Origin: an uncultured Muribaculaceae bacterium
GTDB lineage: Bacteria > Bacteroidota > Bacteroidia > Bacteroidales > Muribaculaceae
Assembly (NCBI GenBank): GCA_910587475.1
Contig: CAJUMR010000007.1
Span: 1-64,000 of the forward strand
Length of the DNA stretch: 64,000 nucleotides
Direction: 5' to 3'
Below the pieces are notes generated by a model. That model was given only the letters and a program-made list of their open reading frames with translations. It searched no databases and had not been told where the DNA came from. Shown here one piece after another: positions 17,635 to 26,916 of this stretch. Position 1 is the stretch's first letter. Every line of letters begins with the position of its first letter. A program made the translations under genes and the position numbers.

Positions 17635-20019
17635 TTAGAGGGTTATTTCAATGTTAGTCTGTTCGGAGGGTAAATATTTGATTTTCAGAGACAGAGTGCC
17701 AGAGATTGAGTCGAAGGCAAATTTGATCTTTTTGCCGTTGACGGTCACTTGCGATGGCTTGCGAGTGAGACCAGGCACCCGGAAGTTCATGTCGACTTTT
17801 GACGGTGCTCCGTCGTAGTTGCCTGTTGAACTGATGTTTACTGATATGTCGCCCGACTGACGGCAGTTGCCCGTGAATGTGATCAGTCGGTATTGCTTGT
17901 CGATAAGAGAGCGCGGCGACAGGCGGTTGTCGTCGTAGAGGGTGTAGGATGATTCGATGCCTGGGAATGCGTAATAATCGACTGTCAGACGGGATGGGTC
18001 ATAGTCAGAGGTATTTGCCATCGGGTAGTCGGCGCGGGGGATGAATGCTCCGGCGCGGGCGAAGAGTGGCAGAACGCCGAGCGGCGCAGGGTAGGAGTTG
18101 ACCGATCCGCTGAAGCTGACGCGCGGATTGTTGATATCGATCCATCGTCCGGCCGGGAACACGATCGGTCGGTCGGTGGTGCCGCGTGTCACGACGGGCG
18201 CGACGAGCACGTCGCGTCCCCAGAGATATTCGTCGGTGATGCTGTCGCCGCCGGCCGGACCTTCGTCATGGAAATTGAGCGGGCGCACCAATGGCCAGCC
18301 TTTAGTGGCGTTGTCGTAAGCGAGGGTGTAGTTATAGGGCAGCCAGCTGTAGCGTTCGTCGATGAGGCGTTTGATTATATCGCTTTGGGCGGGATAATGA
18401 TAGGGTTCGGCATACTCTTGAGAGTGAGTGCGGAGCACAGGCGAGAATAGCCCGAGCTGAAGCCATCTGACATAGAGCTCGGGATCGATCGGATTGTCTT
18501 TGTCGATGGCAAAACCGCCCACGTCGTGGCTCATGTAGCCGAGTCCGCTGAGTCCGCTGTTGAGCATGATGGTGATCTGTGCGGCGAGACCTCCCCACGA
18601 CCGCGACACGTCGCCGGACCAAGGGAAGACGCTGTACTTCTGCAGACCTGTGGTGCCGCCGCGCATGAGTGTGAACAGACGCCGGTCGGGATATTTCTGT
18701 TCGAATAGTTCGTGGATTATCTTGCTCCAGTCGTTGCCGTAGCGGTTGTGATATTGCCGGGCTTTCAGACCGTTGGCGTGACGCGCTTCCTCGGGGTGCT
18801 TCTCGGGCTCTCCGAGATCGCCCCACCATCCGCCGACCCCCATGTCGGTGAGTTCGCCGTATCTTTTGGCAAGCCATGCGCGTGTGTCGGGATTGGACAC
18901 GTCAAACATTCCACCTTTTCCGACCCATATCTCGACTTCGAGCGGATTGCCGAGCGAATCGCGCGCGAACAGGCCTTTGGGCGCGAGTGAGTCATAATTT
19001 TCGACACCTTTGCCGTTGCGGAGTACGTAGGGCTGGGAAATCGGTACGACTTTAACTCCCTTTTTGTTAAGCCGGTCGAGCATTTCGGCCGGTGCGGGCC
19101 ATTGTTCCGGTTCCCAGTCGAGGCGTCCCATGTCTTCTTCCTTTCCGTACCAATAGAGGTCGAGCACAAGGCCGTCGAGCGGATAGCCGAGTGATTTGAG
19201 CTTATCGACCACCGCCTCTGTCTCGGCCTGGGTGCGGTAGCCGTATTTCGATGTGATGTAGCCGAGAGCCCATATCGGCGGCATGTCCTGGCGCCCGGTG
19301 ATGGCAGTGAGCTGTTCGACAGCGTCGGCGACGGTCGATACGCCGTTGACGTAGTAGTAGCTGACGGCTCCGGGGGCTTCGGTGATGTAGCGTATGGGAT
19401 CGGAGAGTATCAGTTCTGAAGCGGCGAAATCGTCGAAGACTATTGCAAAGCCGTCGGACGACACGATCAGCGGCATAGTGATGTTCATCTGGTCGATGCG
19501 TTCGTCGCCGGCGGTGTAGCCGTAGGTCGGGCGGTTGTACATCACGAGAGTGTCGCCGCGCAGGTCGAGCGAGTGGCCGCGTTCGCCGCCTCCGTAGTAT
19601 GCTCCGGTCGAAGTGGTCGAGAGGTCGAGTTCGAGGCGTCCGCCGGTCGATGTGCGCAACCCGCTGTCGGTGACTACGCGTCCGTCGCCGCCATAGATCG
19701 TCAGAGCGCCGCTGCGCGAGTCGAGCAGGGCTGTGATGCTTCCGGTCGACAGAGCCGTCAGGTTGTTGTCGATGCTGATCTTTTTTGCGGGGGAGTCAGG
19801 AGCGTCGAGATCAAAGCGGTTGGCGGTCAGTTCGTTTTCGCCGGGCGCGAAGTTCGACACTTTGATGGCGTTGGGCGTGATTGCAGTGACCTCGACCGAT
19901 CGTCCTTGAGGAGTGACGGCTGAGATCGACAGCCTCGCTGCTGCGTCGTTGCACACTAACGATGCTGCTATTGCGGTGTACAGCACTGCGGGCGTCTGTT
20001 TGAAGATATAAACTTTCAT
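17635..20019 (-). CDS. Glycoside hydrolase family 31 (alpha-glucosidase-like), secreted
   Basis: 794 residues from ATG 20019. A signal peptide is followed by a β-sandwich N domain, then a (β/α)8 barrel. The nucleophile is Asp401 in GGWWGDLGEPE and the acid/base Asp470 in WSGDVSRSW, both canonical for GH31; a C-terminal β domain ends the protein. The family covers alpha-glucosidase, alpha-xylosidase and related activities; exact specificity cannot be read. A longer frame starts with TTG at 20052 overlapping the upstream stop, but the ATG version begins with a proper signal peptide. Probably periplasmic. Co-transcribed with the upstream membrane protein (29-nt gap) and ribE. Confidence 0.92.
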   Translation of the reverse strand: MKVYIFKQTPAVLYTAIAASLVCNDAAARLSISAVTPQGRSVEVTAITPNAIKVSNFAPGENELTANRFDLDAPDSPAKKISIDNNLTALSTGSITALLDSRSGALTIYGGDGRVVTDSGLRTSTGGRLELDLSTTSTGAYYGGGERGHSLDLRGDTLVMYNRPTYGYTAGDERIDQMNITMPLIVSSDGFAIVFDDFAASELILSDPIRYITEAPGAVSYYYVNGVSTVADAVEQLTAITGRQDMPPIWALGYITSKYGYRTQAETEAVVDKLKSLGYPLDGLVLDLYWYGKEEDMGRLDWEPEQWPAPAEMLDRLNKKGVKVVPISQPYVLRNGKGVENYDSLAPKGLFARDSLGNPLEVEIWVGKGGMFDVSNPDTRAWLAKRYGELTDMGVGGWWGDLGEPEKHPEEARHANGLKARQYHNRYGNDWSKIIHELFEQKYPDRRLFTLMRGGTTGLQKYSVFPWSGDVSRSWGGLAAQITIMLNSGLSGLGYMSHDVGGFAIDKDNPIDPELYVRWLQLGLFSPVLRTHSQEYAEPYHYPAQSDIIKRLIDERYSWLPYNYTLAYDNATKGWPLVRPLNFHDEGPAGGDSITDEYLWGRDVLVAPVVTRGTTDRPIVFPAGRWIDINNPRVSFSGSVNSYPAPLGVLPLFARAGAFIPRADYPMANTSDYDPSRLTVDYYAFPGIESSYTLYDDNRLSPRSLIDKQYRLITFTGNCRQSGDISVNISSTGNYDGAPSKVDMNFRVPGLTRKPSQVTVNGKKIKFAFDSISGTLSLKIKYLPSEQTNIEITL

Positions 20020-20048
20020 GGCTATGAGTGAGATAAAATAATGTTTTG

Positions 20049-21413
20049 TCAAGGGTCAATCCAATATGTGTAGCCGAGCCAGCTGATGTTGGTGTCGCCT
20101 TCACGATTGTACTTTGGTTTGTGGTCGTTGCCTTCGCCGCGGCGCGGGTCAACCTTTTTCGAAACGGCTTTGTCGGCGGCTTTGACGACTTTCGAGAAGT
20201 TTTTCGACGCCTTGAGTTTTTCGGCCCATTTGCCGGTTATCTGATCGAAGCGGTAGTTGTTGAGATCGTCAAACAGGCCGCGCAGGTCTTCGATATTCTC
20301 CATGTCGTCGCGCTTCCACGTGCGGTTGTTATCGAGGTAGGCCGTTGCTTCGGTCGGCTGAGGTTTCTGCGCCTTTGTTTGAGAAGGGGCCGTGGTGGGC
20401 GTCGAAGCTGGTGTTTCTGGCTGTTGGGCTACGGGTGCTTGCTGCTCTTCAGCTATGTAGCTGTCGTTCACGCGTTGTGGCTCGTCGCTGAAGAGCGATG
20501 CGATCCACATTATCATCAGTCCGGCCACGAGTCCTGCGGCTCCCCATATCCAGCGTTCCATGCGTTCGTAGGTTGTTTTTCCCGATGAGCGTCTCAGCAT
20601 GTTTGTGTGGTCCTGGCCCGCGACTATCCGGCTTGATGTCTCGTAGCCTTTGACCGGGCTTGCGGTGATGGGTTTGGCGCTTTCGAGCTCGAATTCGAGA
20701 GTCGAGCGGCCCTCAGGAGTGATCACCGGCAGAGAGAACACATAGGTGCGCGCCGGTGCAGCCTGCGCGGCGGTGTCGGGTGCTGCAGTGTCGGATGGCT
20801 GACAGTCATCTTCTTGCTCAGGTTCGTCGATGTTGTCGAGGTCGACGACCGAGTTGGGCACAGGTGTGACGGTGTCGTCGAGGATGATAACTCCTTTGTA
20901 GGCGCTCCATTCCTTGCGGTAGATCCCATCGTCGAGCAGCTGGTCGAGCGATCGTCCGGAATCGGGTCCGTAGGAGAGACATGCGTAATCGTTGCCTCGC
21001 GAAGGCTTGATGCGGGGATCTTTGTCGCGCAGGTCGTATTCCCGGTCGAAAAGGTGTCGCAGCTGGTTCATGTCGGTCTCCGAGACTGCCTTGGCGAGCA
21101 CGATCGAAGTCACTTTGTCGAGCACTTCGGCCAGATCCTCGGCCATAATGTCGAGTTTTTTGTCTATGAATATGGTCGCATCGAGATGGTTAGGCCGAGT
21201 CGGCGGTATGGTGCGGATGATGTGGATGGCATAACCGTCGGCTGTGTTGACGACGATGTAAAACACCATCTTGGCTGACGGAGCATAGTCGACCAGAGCA
21301 ACGGCCGACTTCATGTCGGCAGCGGCTTTCCGGCCTTGTTCGGTCGGATTGATTTCGGCCAGTTTGACGCGTTCGCGGGCCGATTTGGATATGTAGAGCT
21401 GAAGAGTGTTCAT
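20049..21413 (-). CDS. Single-pass membrane protein of unknown function
   Basis: 454 residues. Residues 1-270 form a soluble domain of mixed α/β character without signal peptide, with an acidic linker near 195-220. One transmembrane helix follows (WIWGAAGLVAGLMIMWIASL, about 289-310), then a Pro/Gln/Thr-rich segment and a basic end. The topology suggests a cytoplasmic N domain and an exported C part. I do not recognise the family. It is the first gene of the unit with GH31 and ribE. Confidence 0.75.
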   Translation of the reverse strand: MNTLQLYISKSARERVKLAEINPTEQGRKAAADMKSAVALVDYAPSAKMVFYIVVNTADGYAIHIIRTIPPTRPNHLDATIFIDKKLDIMAEDLAEVLDKVTSIVLAKAVSETDMNQLRHLFDREYDLRDKDPRIKPSRGNDYACLSYGPDSGRSLDQLLDDGIYRKEWSAYKGVIILDDTVTPVPNSVVDLDNIDEPEQEDDCQPSDTAAPDTAAQAAPARTYVFSLPVITPEGRSTLEFELESAKPITASPVKGYETSSRIVAGQDHTNMLRRSSGKTTYERMERWIWGAAGLVAGLMIMWIASLFSDEPQRVNDSYIAEEQQAPVAQQPETPASTPTTAPSQTKAQKPQPTEATAYLDNNRTWKRDDMENIEDLRGLFDDLNNYRFDQITGKWAEKLKASKNFSKVVKAADKAVSKKVDPRRGEGNDHKPKYNREGDTNISWLGYTYWIDP

Positions 21414-21420
21414 TTATTTG

Positions 21421-21428
21421 CAAAAATA
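21421..21428 (-). promoter_or_regulatory. Promoter -7 box before the membrane protein-GH31-ribE unit
   Basis: TATTTTTG on the minus strand, an exact TAnnTTTG match 7 nt before the ATG at 21413, implying almost no leader. Confidence 0.5.
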
Positions 21429-21485
21429 CTGAAAATCGACGGATAGTAGAGGTTCCGGAGAAAAAAACATTGCAGCGTCCGTGCG

Positions 21486-21520
21486 TAAAAATGGCCTGAA
21501 GATATCTACCTCGGGCCATT
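21486..21520 (-). terminator. Candidate terminator of the topA-pseudouridine synthase unit
   Basis: Minus-strand hairpin AATGGCC/GGCCATT (21490-21496 with 21514-21520) followed by TTTTTACG. It is about 190 nt past the stop of the pseudouridine synthase. The rest of the gap 21429-21708 shows nothing I can interpret. Confidence 0.5.
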
Positions 21521-21708
21521 CTGATTAGCTGTTAGGCTAAAGTATATTGTTGACAGCATCGCCGGAAGTTATTAGATTAACATTCTGAGGAGAGGCGTCT
21601 GCGGTACTTTCATCCGCAACATTCCGGAGATTTCTATCTCTGACGGTCACCGCTTCCGGCTACATTCACTTTGATTGGTAAACGTTTCCGCAGGGGTGAT
21701 GGTTCAGA

Positions 21709-22635
21709 TTATTTTACCATTTTTGCAAACGGTGCGGGTATCTGAGTGGCAAAATTCATGTCGGCCCGCGAAACCGGATGGGCGAAACGCAGCGACATGG
21801 CGTGGAGTGCCAGACGATGGATCGGCGATGTCTTTGCGCCATATTTGCGGTCGCCGGCTATGGGGTGGCCGAGGTCTTTCATATGGACGCGTATCTGGTT
21901 TTTGCGGCCTGTCTCGAGCTGCACTTCGACGAGGGTATATCCGTTGGCAGACTTGAGTGTGCGGTAGCGGGTCACGGCGAGCTGTCCGGCTTTCGGATCG
22001 TTGGTCGAATAGACTTCATGCTGCGACGTTTCGGCGAGATAGCTGCGCACTTCGCCTTCGGGCTGTTCGAGTTTGCCTTCGACAACGCACACATAGCGGC
22101 GTTCGAGCACCATGTTGTTCCAGTTGTGCTGCATGGCTTCCTTTGCCTTTATGTTCTTGGCGAACATCATCAACCCTGATGTGTGCTGGTCGAGCCTGTG
22201 GACGATAAAGAGTTTGTTGCGGGGATCGACGCGTTTCAGGTAGTCGCGCAGGATAGAGTATGCTGTGCCGGTTTTTATTTTATCGGTGCCGACCGACAGC
22301 AGGCCGTAGCCTTTGTTGACGACGATTATGTCAGAGTCCTCGAAAACTATCGACAGACGCGGGTTGCGCAGGGTCTGGAATTCGCGGGTGGTGTTGACCG
22401 CAACGTCGTCGCCGGGTTTCAGCTCCTGGTCAAACTGAGTGGTGACGATGCCGTTGACCATCACCTGACGATGCTTGAGGAAGTCCTTCACAGTAGTGCG
22501 CTTGCGTTCAGGCATGGCTGTGAATAGGAACTGGAGCAGTTGGGCCGGCTCTGAGGGTTTGAAATTGAGGATTATGTCGGGACGGAAGGGCGCACGTTCT
22601 GCGCCGGGTTTGGTCGGAAGACTTTTGCGTGGCAT
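21709..22635 (-). CDS. RluA/RluD-family 23S rRNA or tRNA pseudouridine synthase
   Basis: 308 residues. An N-terminal S4 RNA-binding region (about 30-85, TVKDFLKHRQVMVNGIV) precedes the catalytic domain with the signature HRLDQHTSGLMMFAK, in which Asp is the nucleophile, and the late motif GRKNQIRVHMKDLGHPIAGD. It converts uridine to pseudouridine; the target site is not readable. Its ATG overlaps the topA stop (TAATG), so it is translationally coupled to topA. Confidence 0.93.
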   Translation of the reverse strand: MPRKSLPTKPGAERAPFRPDIILNFKPSEPAQLLQFLFTAMPERKRTTVKDFLKHRQVMVNGIVTTQFDQELKPGDDVAVNTTREFQTLRNPRLSIVFEDSDIIVVNKGYGLLSVGTDKIKTGTAYSILRDYLKRVDPRNKLFIVHRLDQHTSGLMMFAKNIKAKEAMQHNWNNMVLERRYVCVVEGKLEQPEGEVRSYLAETSQHEVYSTNDPKAGQLAVTRYRTLKSANGYTLVEVQLETGRKNQIRVHMKDLGHPIAGDRKYGAKTSPIHRLALHAMSLRFAHPVSRADMNFATQIPAPFAKMVK

Positions 22636-24968
22636 TATTTTGTTTTTTTACGGGTGGAGGCAGCGCGGGTTTTCTTCGGCTTGACTTCCTGGGAGTTTAC
22701 GATTTCCATAACTTCGTCGAATGTCAGCGCTGCAGGGTCGGCCACGGTGCGGGGTATTTTGAAATTGTCTTTTTTGTATGAAATGTAGACACCGTAGCGG
22801 CCGTTGAGTATGCGCAGGTCTTCATCCTGTTCGAAGATTTTGACAACCTTCTTCTCTTCGGCTTCGCGCTTGGCGCAGATCAGCTGGACCGCTTCGTCGA
22901 GCGAAAGCGCCGCCGGAGCGATGTCTTTAGGAATTGATACGAATTTGCCCTGATGGCGTACGTAAGGTCCGAAACGGCCGATGGCCACAACGACTTCGTC
23001 GCCTTCAAATTCGCCTATCGTGCGAGGGAATTCGAAGAGTTTGAGCGCTTCCTCGAGGGTTATGGTCGACACAGACTGGCCTTTGAGGAGCGACGCGAAA
23101 CGCGGTTTTTCTTCGCCTTCGCCGGTGCCGATCTGCACCAATGGGCCGAAGCGGCCGATCTTCACACTCACTTGTTCGCCGGTCGCCGGATCGGTGCCGA
23201 GCACACGTTCGCCGACTTTGTGCTCGAGCTTTATGCTCATGGCCTTGTCGACTTCAGGGTGGAACATCGAATAGAACTCACTCATCTCGTCGTTCCAAGG
23301 CAGTTTTCCTTCGGCGATTTCGTCGAATTTTTCTTCGACTCTCGCCGTGAAATTGTAGTCGAGAATGTCGGGAAAATACTCGGTCAGGAATGAGTTGACA
23401 ACTACGCCGATGTCGGTCGGCAGCAGTTTGCCTTTCTCAGATCCGACGGTCTCGGTCTTTTTCTTTTCCGATATTTTGCCGTTTTTGAGAGTGATGGTAT
23501 CGAACGAGCGTTTGACGCCTTCTTTCTCTCCCTTTTCGACGTATTCGCGCTGTTGGATCGTTGAAATAGTCGGAGCATAGGTCGACGGGCGGCCGATGCC
23601 GAGTTCTTCCATCTTTTTGACGAGCGAAGCCTCGGTGTAGCGCGGCGGCTGTTGGGTGAAGCGTTCGGTGGCGGTTATTTCGGTCGGAGTGAGGGTCTGG
23701 CCGGGAGTGACTTTGGGCAGTGTCAGCAGGCCTTCTTCAGCTTCTTCGTCGTCGCGGCTTTCGATATAGACGCGGAGAAAACCGTCAAACTGGATTGTCT
23801 CGCCGTTGGCCACGAAATGCTCCTGGCGGGTCGACGGTTGGATGTCGATCGTCGTTTTTTCGACGAGAGCGTCGGCCATCTGGGAGGCGATGGTGCGTTT
23901 CCAGATGAGGGCGTAGAGGCGTTTTTCCTGAGCGTTGCCTTCGATTGTCGGGTGGCTGATATATGTCGGACGTATAGCTTCGTGCGCTTCCTGAGCTCCT
24001 TTTGAGTTGGTGTGGTAGCGGCGCACTTTCAGGTATTCTGGTCCGATGTTTTTGTTTATCTCGTCGGAGATCGATGCGATGGCTTCGTTCGACAGGTTGA
24101 CGGAGTCGGTACGCATGTAGGTGATATGTCCGGCTTCGTAGAGGCGCTGGGCCACCATCATGGTCTGCGACACAGTGAAGCCGAGCTTGCGCGATGCTTC
24201 CTGCTGCAGGGTCGAAGTGGTGAATGGAGGAGCCGGACTCTTTTTGACCGGGCGGACGTTGATGTCGCTGACGGTGAATGTCGCTCCGTTGCAGTCGTCA
24301 AGAAATTTCTTGGCGCTCGCGATGTCGGGAAGGCGACGGCTCAGTTCTGATTTGATCAGATGGCTGTCGTCGACTGAAAAGCTGGCGTTCAGGCGGAAGA
24401 ATGGTTCGCTGACGAAGTTTTTGATCTCGTTCTCGCGCTCTACGATGAGCCTTACGGCTACTGATTGCACACGTCCGGCCGACAGCGCGGGCTTGATTTT
24501 TTTCCAAAGCACGGGCGACAGTTCGAAGCCGACGATGCGGTCGAGCACGCGGCGGGCTTGCTGGGCGTCGACTCGGTTGAGGTCGATCGACCGGGGGTTG
24601 GCAATCGCGTGGAGGATTGCATTCTTGGTGATTTCGTGGAATACGATGCGCCGGGTATTCTCGGGTTTCAGTCCGAGCACTTCGTAGAGGTGCCAGGCAA
24701 TGGCTTCTCCCTCGCGGTCCTCATCGGAAGCGAGCCAGACGGTTTCGGCCTGCGATGCGTTCTTTTTCAATTCGCTGACAAGTTGCTTCTTGTCGTCGGG
24801 GATCTCATAGATGGGTTGGAAGCCATTGTCGATGTCGATGCTGAAATTCTTTTTTCTCAGGTCGCGAATATGGCCGTAGCTCGACATGACCTTATAGTCT
24901 TTGCCAAGAAATTTTTCTATAGTTTTCGCTTTCGCGGGAGATTCGACAATTACGAGATTTTTCAGCAT
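22635..24968 (-). CDS. topA: DNA topoisomerase I (type IA)
   Basis: 777 residues from ATG 24968 (MLKNLVIVESPAKAKTIEKF, the family opening). The TOPRIM acidic motif is DEDREGEAIAWHL (near 100) and the active-site tyrosine is Tyr284 in ITYMRTDS. Instead of zinc fingers the C-terminal part has Toprim-C repeats (units around IGRFGPLVQIG, IGRFGPYVRHQG and GRYGVYISY) and a Lys/Arg-rich end. It relaxes negative supercoils. A longer TTG frame at 24998 lies inside the promoter and is rejected. Confidence 0.97.
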   Translation of the reverse strand: MLKNLVIVESPAKAKTIEKFLGKDYKVMSSYGHIRDLRKKNFSIDIDNGFQPIYEIPDDKKQLVSELKKNASQAETVWLASDEDREGEAIAWHLYEVLGLKPENTRRIVFHEITKNAILHAIANPRSIDLNRVDAQQARRVLDRIVGFELSPVLWKKIKPALSAGRVQSVAVRLIVERENEIKNFVSEPFFRLNASFSVDDSHLIKSELSRRLPDIASAKKFLDDCNGATFTVSDINVRPVKKSPAPPFTTSTLQQEASRKLGFTVSQTMMVAQRLYEAGHITYMRTDSVNLSNEAIASISDEINKNIGPEYLKVRRYHTNSKGAQEAHEAIRPTYISHPTIEGNAQEKRLYALIWKRTIASQMADALVEKTTIDIQPSTRQEHFVANGETIQFDGFLRVYIESRDDEEAEEGLLTLPKVTPGQTLTPTEITATERFTQQPPRYTEASLVKKMEELGIGRPSTYAPTISTIQQREYVEKGEKEGVKRSFDTITLKNGKISEKKKTETVGSEKGKLLPTDIGVVVNSFLTEYFPDILDYNFTARVEEKFDEIAEGKLPWNDEMSEFYSMFHPEVDKAMSIKLEHKVGERVLGTDPATGEQVSVKIGRFGPLVQIGTGEGEEKPRFASLLKGQSVSTITLEEALKLFEFPRTIGEFEGDEVVVAIGRFGPYVRHQGKFVSIPKDIAPAALSLDEAVQLICAKREAEEKKVVKIFEQDEDLRILNGRYGVYISYKKDNFKIPRTVADPAALTFDEVMEIVNSQEVKPKKTRAASTRKKTK

Positions 24969-24995
24969 AGTATTCCGTTTTTTTGATTCGAGCGA

Positions 24996-25003
24996 CAAAT
25001 GTA
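24996..25003 (-). promoter_or_regulatory. Promoter -7 box of topA
   Basis: TACATTTG on the minus strand, an exact TAnnTTTG match, 27 nt before the topA ATG. Confidence 0.6.
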
Positions 25004-25397
25004 GTCAAAAAAACTTTATCTGCACATTAATTTATGTATTATTAAATTATGTGGCAGGTCGAGTTTCGTGGGATGCGCTTTAGCGCATATTTGTACAAAA
25101 GAACGCTTCAACTACATAAAAAGATTGCTTTGACTCCCTTTTCTGGCGCACGTGAACTGGATGATGAGATTACGATGTGCATGTTAATTAAATATAAAAA
25201 TTGGGGGGGGGTATTAAAAAACATTAAAAACTTTTGCTTAATATTGCACGTCAAACAGAATAAAGGCTTATCCCTTTTTAAGGTTCAAGGACTCTCGTAT
25301 GGAGCTAATGTAAATTTTTTTCGGGAGTCTTCATTGTGATATTTTTTTAATCAGATTAGAAACCTTGAATTTATCGTCATAAAATTAAAGAACTGTT
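25004..25397. other. AT-rich intergenic region with a 9-G tract
   Basis: Between topA and the phosphodiester glycosidase gene. It holds a run of nine G (25203-25211), a small TGCGC/GCGCA dyad near 25074, and a distal pair GACTCTCG/CGGGAGTC with a long loop near 25290-25330 that would lie in the leader of the next gene. A candidate -7 box (TAATATTG, one mismatch) follows the G tract near 25240. A 96-codon frame crosses the tract, but nothing supports it as a gene. Confidence 0.6.
25203..25211. repeat. Homopolymer of nine G upstream of the glycan locus
   Basis: A mononucleotide run in an otherwise AT-rich region, 187 nt before the start of the phosphodiester glycosidase gene and just before a possible promoter. 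Such runs vary in length by slippage. Confidence 0.8.
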
Positions 25398-26855
25398 ATG
25401 AAACCTTACTACCTGAAATCCCTAAGCGCGTTTGCGATTGCAGCGATTGCGGCAGTCGGACTATCGGCTGAAGTCTGGGTCATCGACGGAAAAAACTATG
25501 AAAAGACTGTTGTCAGCGAGCAGGAGATGGCCGATGGTGTCATCCATAGGATGATAAAACTCAGCGGTGAAACTCAGCTCGAAGTACAATTGGTCGAAAT
25601 TGACATGACAAGCGGTGCAGTCGATTTCTACACAAATAAAAGCCGCAATGTCGATCCTGAATTAAAATTGAAGGTCTCGGAAGACCGACTCTATAAGAAG
25701 ACTCTCTCCGAGCAGATGGAAGAGGTTATCGAAGCAGGCCAGAAGCCTATTGTAGGCGTCAACGGAGACTTTTTCTCAAACTACGGCTCTCTCGGCAATC
25801 AGTTTTCAAACGGCACGATTGTGCGTTGTGACATCTCATCGTATCCCGTATGGTATATGACAGATGATTACCGCTTTAATATGGGCAAGTTTCAGTTCAG
25901 AGCCAAAGCGCATGCTGTATATTCGGCGTGCGGAAATGTCGAGGATCAATACAGTGTACGCTCGATCAATAATTATCGCGACGCCAATCATTTGACGATC
26001 TTTACTCCGGCTCCGGGCCGCTCAACCGGCACAAATAAATATGGCTACGAGCTTTATGCGGAGTTGATCGAGGGCGAAGTGGCGATAAAGGGCGAATGTA
26101 AATTCCGCATTGTCGACAATCCTGAGACCCACGTCCGCAAAGACAGTCCGCTCGACGATTATTATGTACTGTCGGGTCACGGCGATGGAGGCCTTTTCCT
26201 GACAGGAAAGTGGGACGGTAGCTCAGAGCCACTCATCGATCCCCGAACCCAAAAGCCTTATCCATACCTGGTGGCAGGTGATATAGTTGACGTAACATTC
26301 ACAACCGACATTCCCGACTCAAATATAAAAGAAATGATCGGAGGCAATCCGGTGCTGTTGCTCGATGGCGAAGTACAGGACACAGACAACGCTCTCGACC
26401 ATCTTGTTGTGAACGAACCGCGCACTTGCATAGCCTATACATCTGACAACACGAAAGCCTTTATCGCAGTTGTCGATGGTCGCCGTCCCGGCGAATCGGA
26501 AGGCTGTACTTCACGTCAGCTCGCGTGGATAATGAAAAATGCCGGGGCTGAAAACGCTTTCAACCTCGACGGAGGCGGTTCGTCGTGCATGCTTGATGCC
26601 CGCACAAATAAAGTGATGAACAAGCCGACCGACGGATTTGCCAGCGGCATATATGACATGCAACGTGCCGTTCAGAACAGTCTGTGGGTTGTAGCCAGGG
26701 ACGGCGGATCTTCGGGAATAGACGATATAAAAGCTGAGGGCTGCATTGATGGTCCTGTTGAATACTATAATTTACAGGGCGTCAAGGTCGAAAATCCCTC
26801 GTCAGGTCTGTTTATCCGCCGTTGCGGATCAGAGGTCACGAAGATAGTGCTCTAA
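25398..26855 (+). CDS. Secreted phosphodiester glycosidase (NAGPA/DUF2233 family)
   Basis: 485 residues. Signal peptide (cleavage near GLSAEV, residue 24). The domain at about 60-430 has the family signatures VGVNGDFFS, IGGNPVLLLDGE, EPRTCIAYT and NAFNLDGGGSSCML. In this family, human NAGPA removes GlcNAc from a phosphodiester cap on mannose 6-phosphate, and bacterial members cleave glycan phosphodiesters or related linkages. The last 45 residues are a separate tag (GIDDIKAEG, EYYNLQGVKVENPSSGLFI). First gene of a SusCD locus, so the substrate is likely a phosphodiester-bearing glycan (inference). Confidence 0.9.
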   Translation: MKPYYLKSLSAFAIAAIAAVGLSAEVWVIDGKNYEKTVVSEQEMADGVIHRMIKLSGETQLEVQLVEIDMTSGAVDFYTNKSRNVDPELKLKVSEDRLYKKTLSEQMEEVIEAGQKPIVGVNGDFFSNYGSLGNQFSNGTIVRCDISSYPVWYMTDDYRFNMGKFQFRAKAHAVYSACGNVEDQYSVRSINNYRDANHLTIFTPAPGRSTGTNKYGYELYAELIEGEVAIKGECKFRIVDNPETHVRKDSPLDDYYVLSGHGDGGLFLTGKWDGSSEPLIDPRTQKPYPYLVAGDIVDVTFTTDIPDSNIKEMIGGNPVLLLDGEVQDTDNALDHLVVNEPRTCIAYTSDNTKAFIAVVDGRRPGESEGCTSRQLAWIMKNAGAENAFNLDGGGSSCMLDARTNKVMNKPTDGFASGIYDMQRAVQNSLWVVARDGGSSGIDDIKAEGCIDGPVEYYNLQGVKVENPSSGLFIRRCGSEVTKIVL

Positions 26856-26916
26856 TAATCAACGCTTACAATAATATTGACTAATTATCCTTAATATTAA
26901 CCTTAAAATCATTTTT

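Noticed and set aside
20020..20052. TTG start extending the GH31 protein by 11 residues
   Set aside because: The ATG at 20019 begins a normal signal peptide; the extension overlaps the upstream stop.
25049..25339. 96-codon frame running through the G9 tract
   Set aside because: No promoter at a useful distance, no recognisable protein, composition like the AT-rich spacer. It would be a phase-variable frame if expressed, but nothing supports that.
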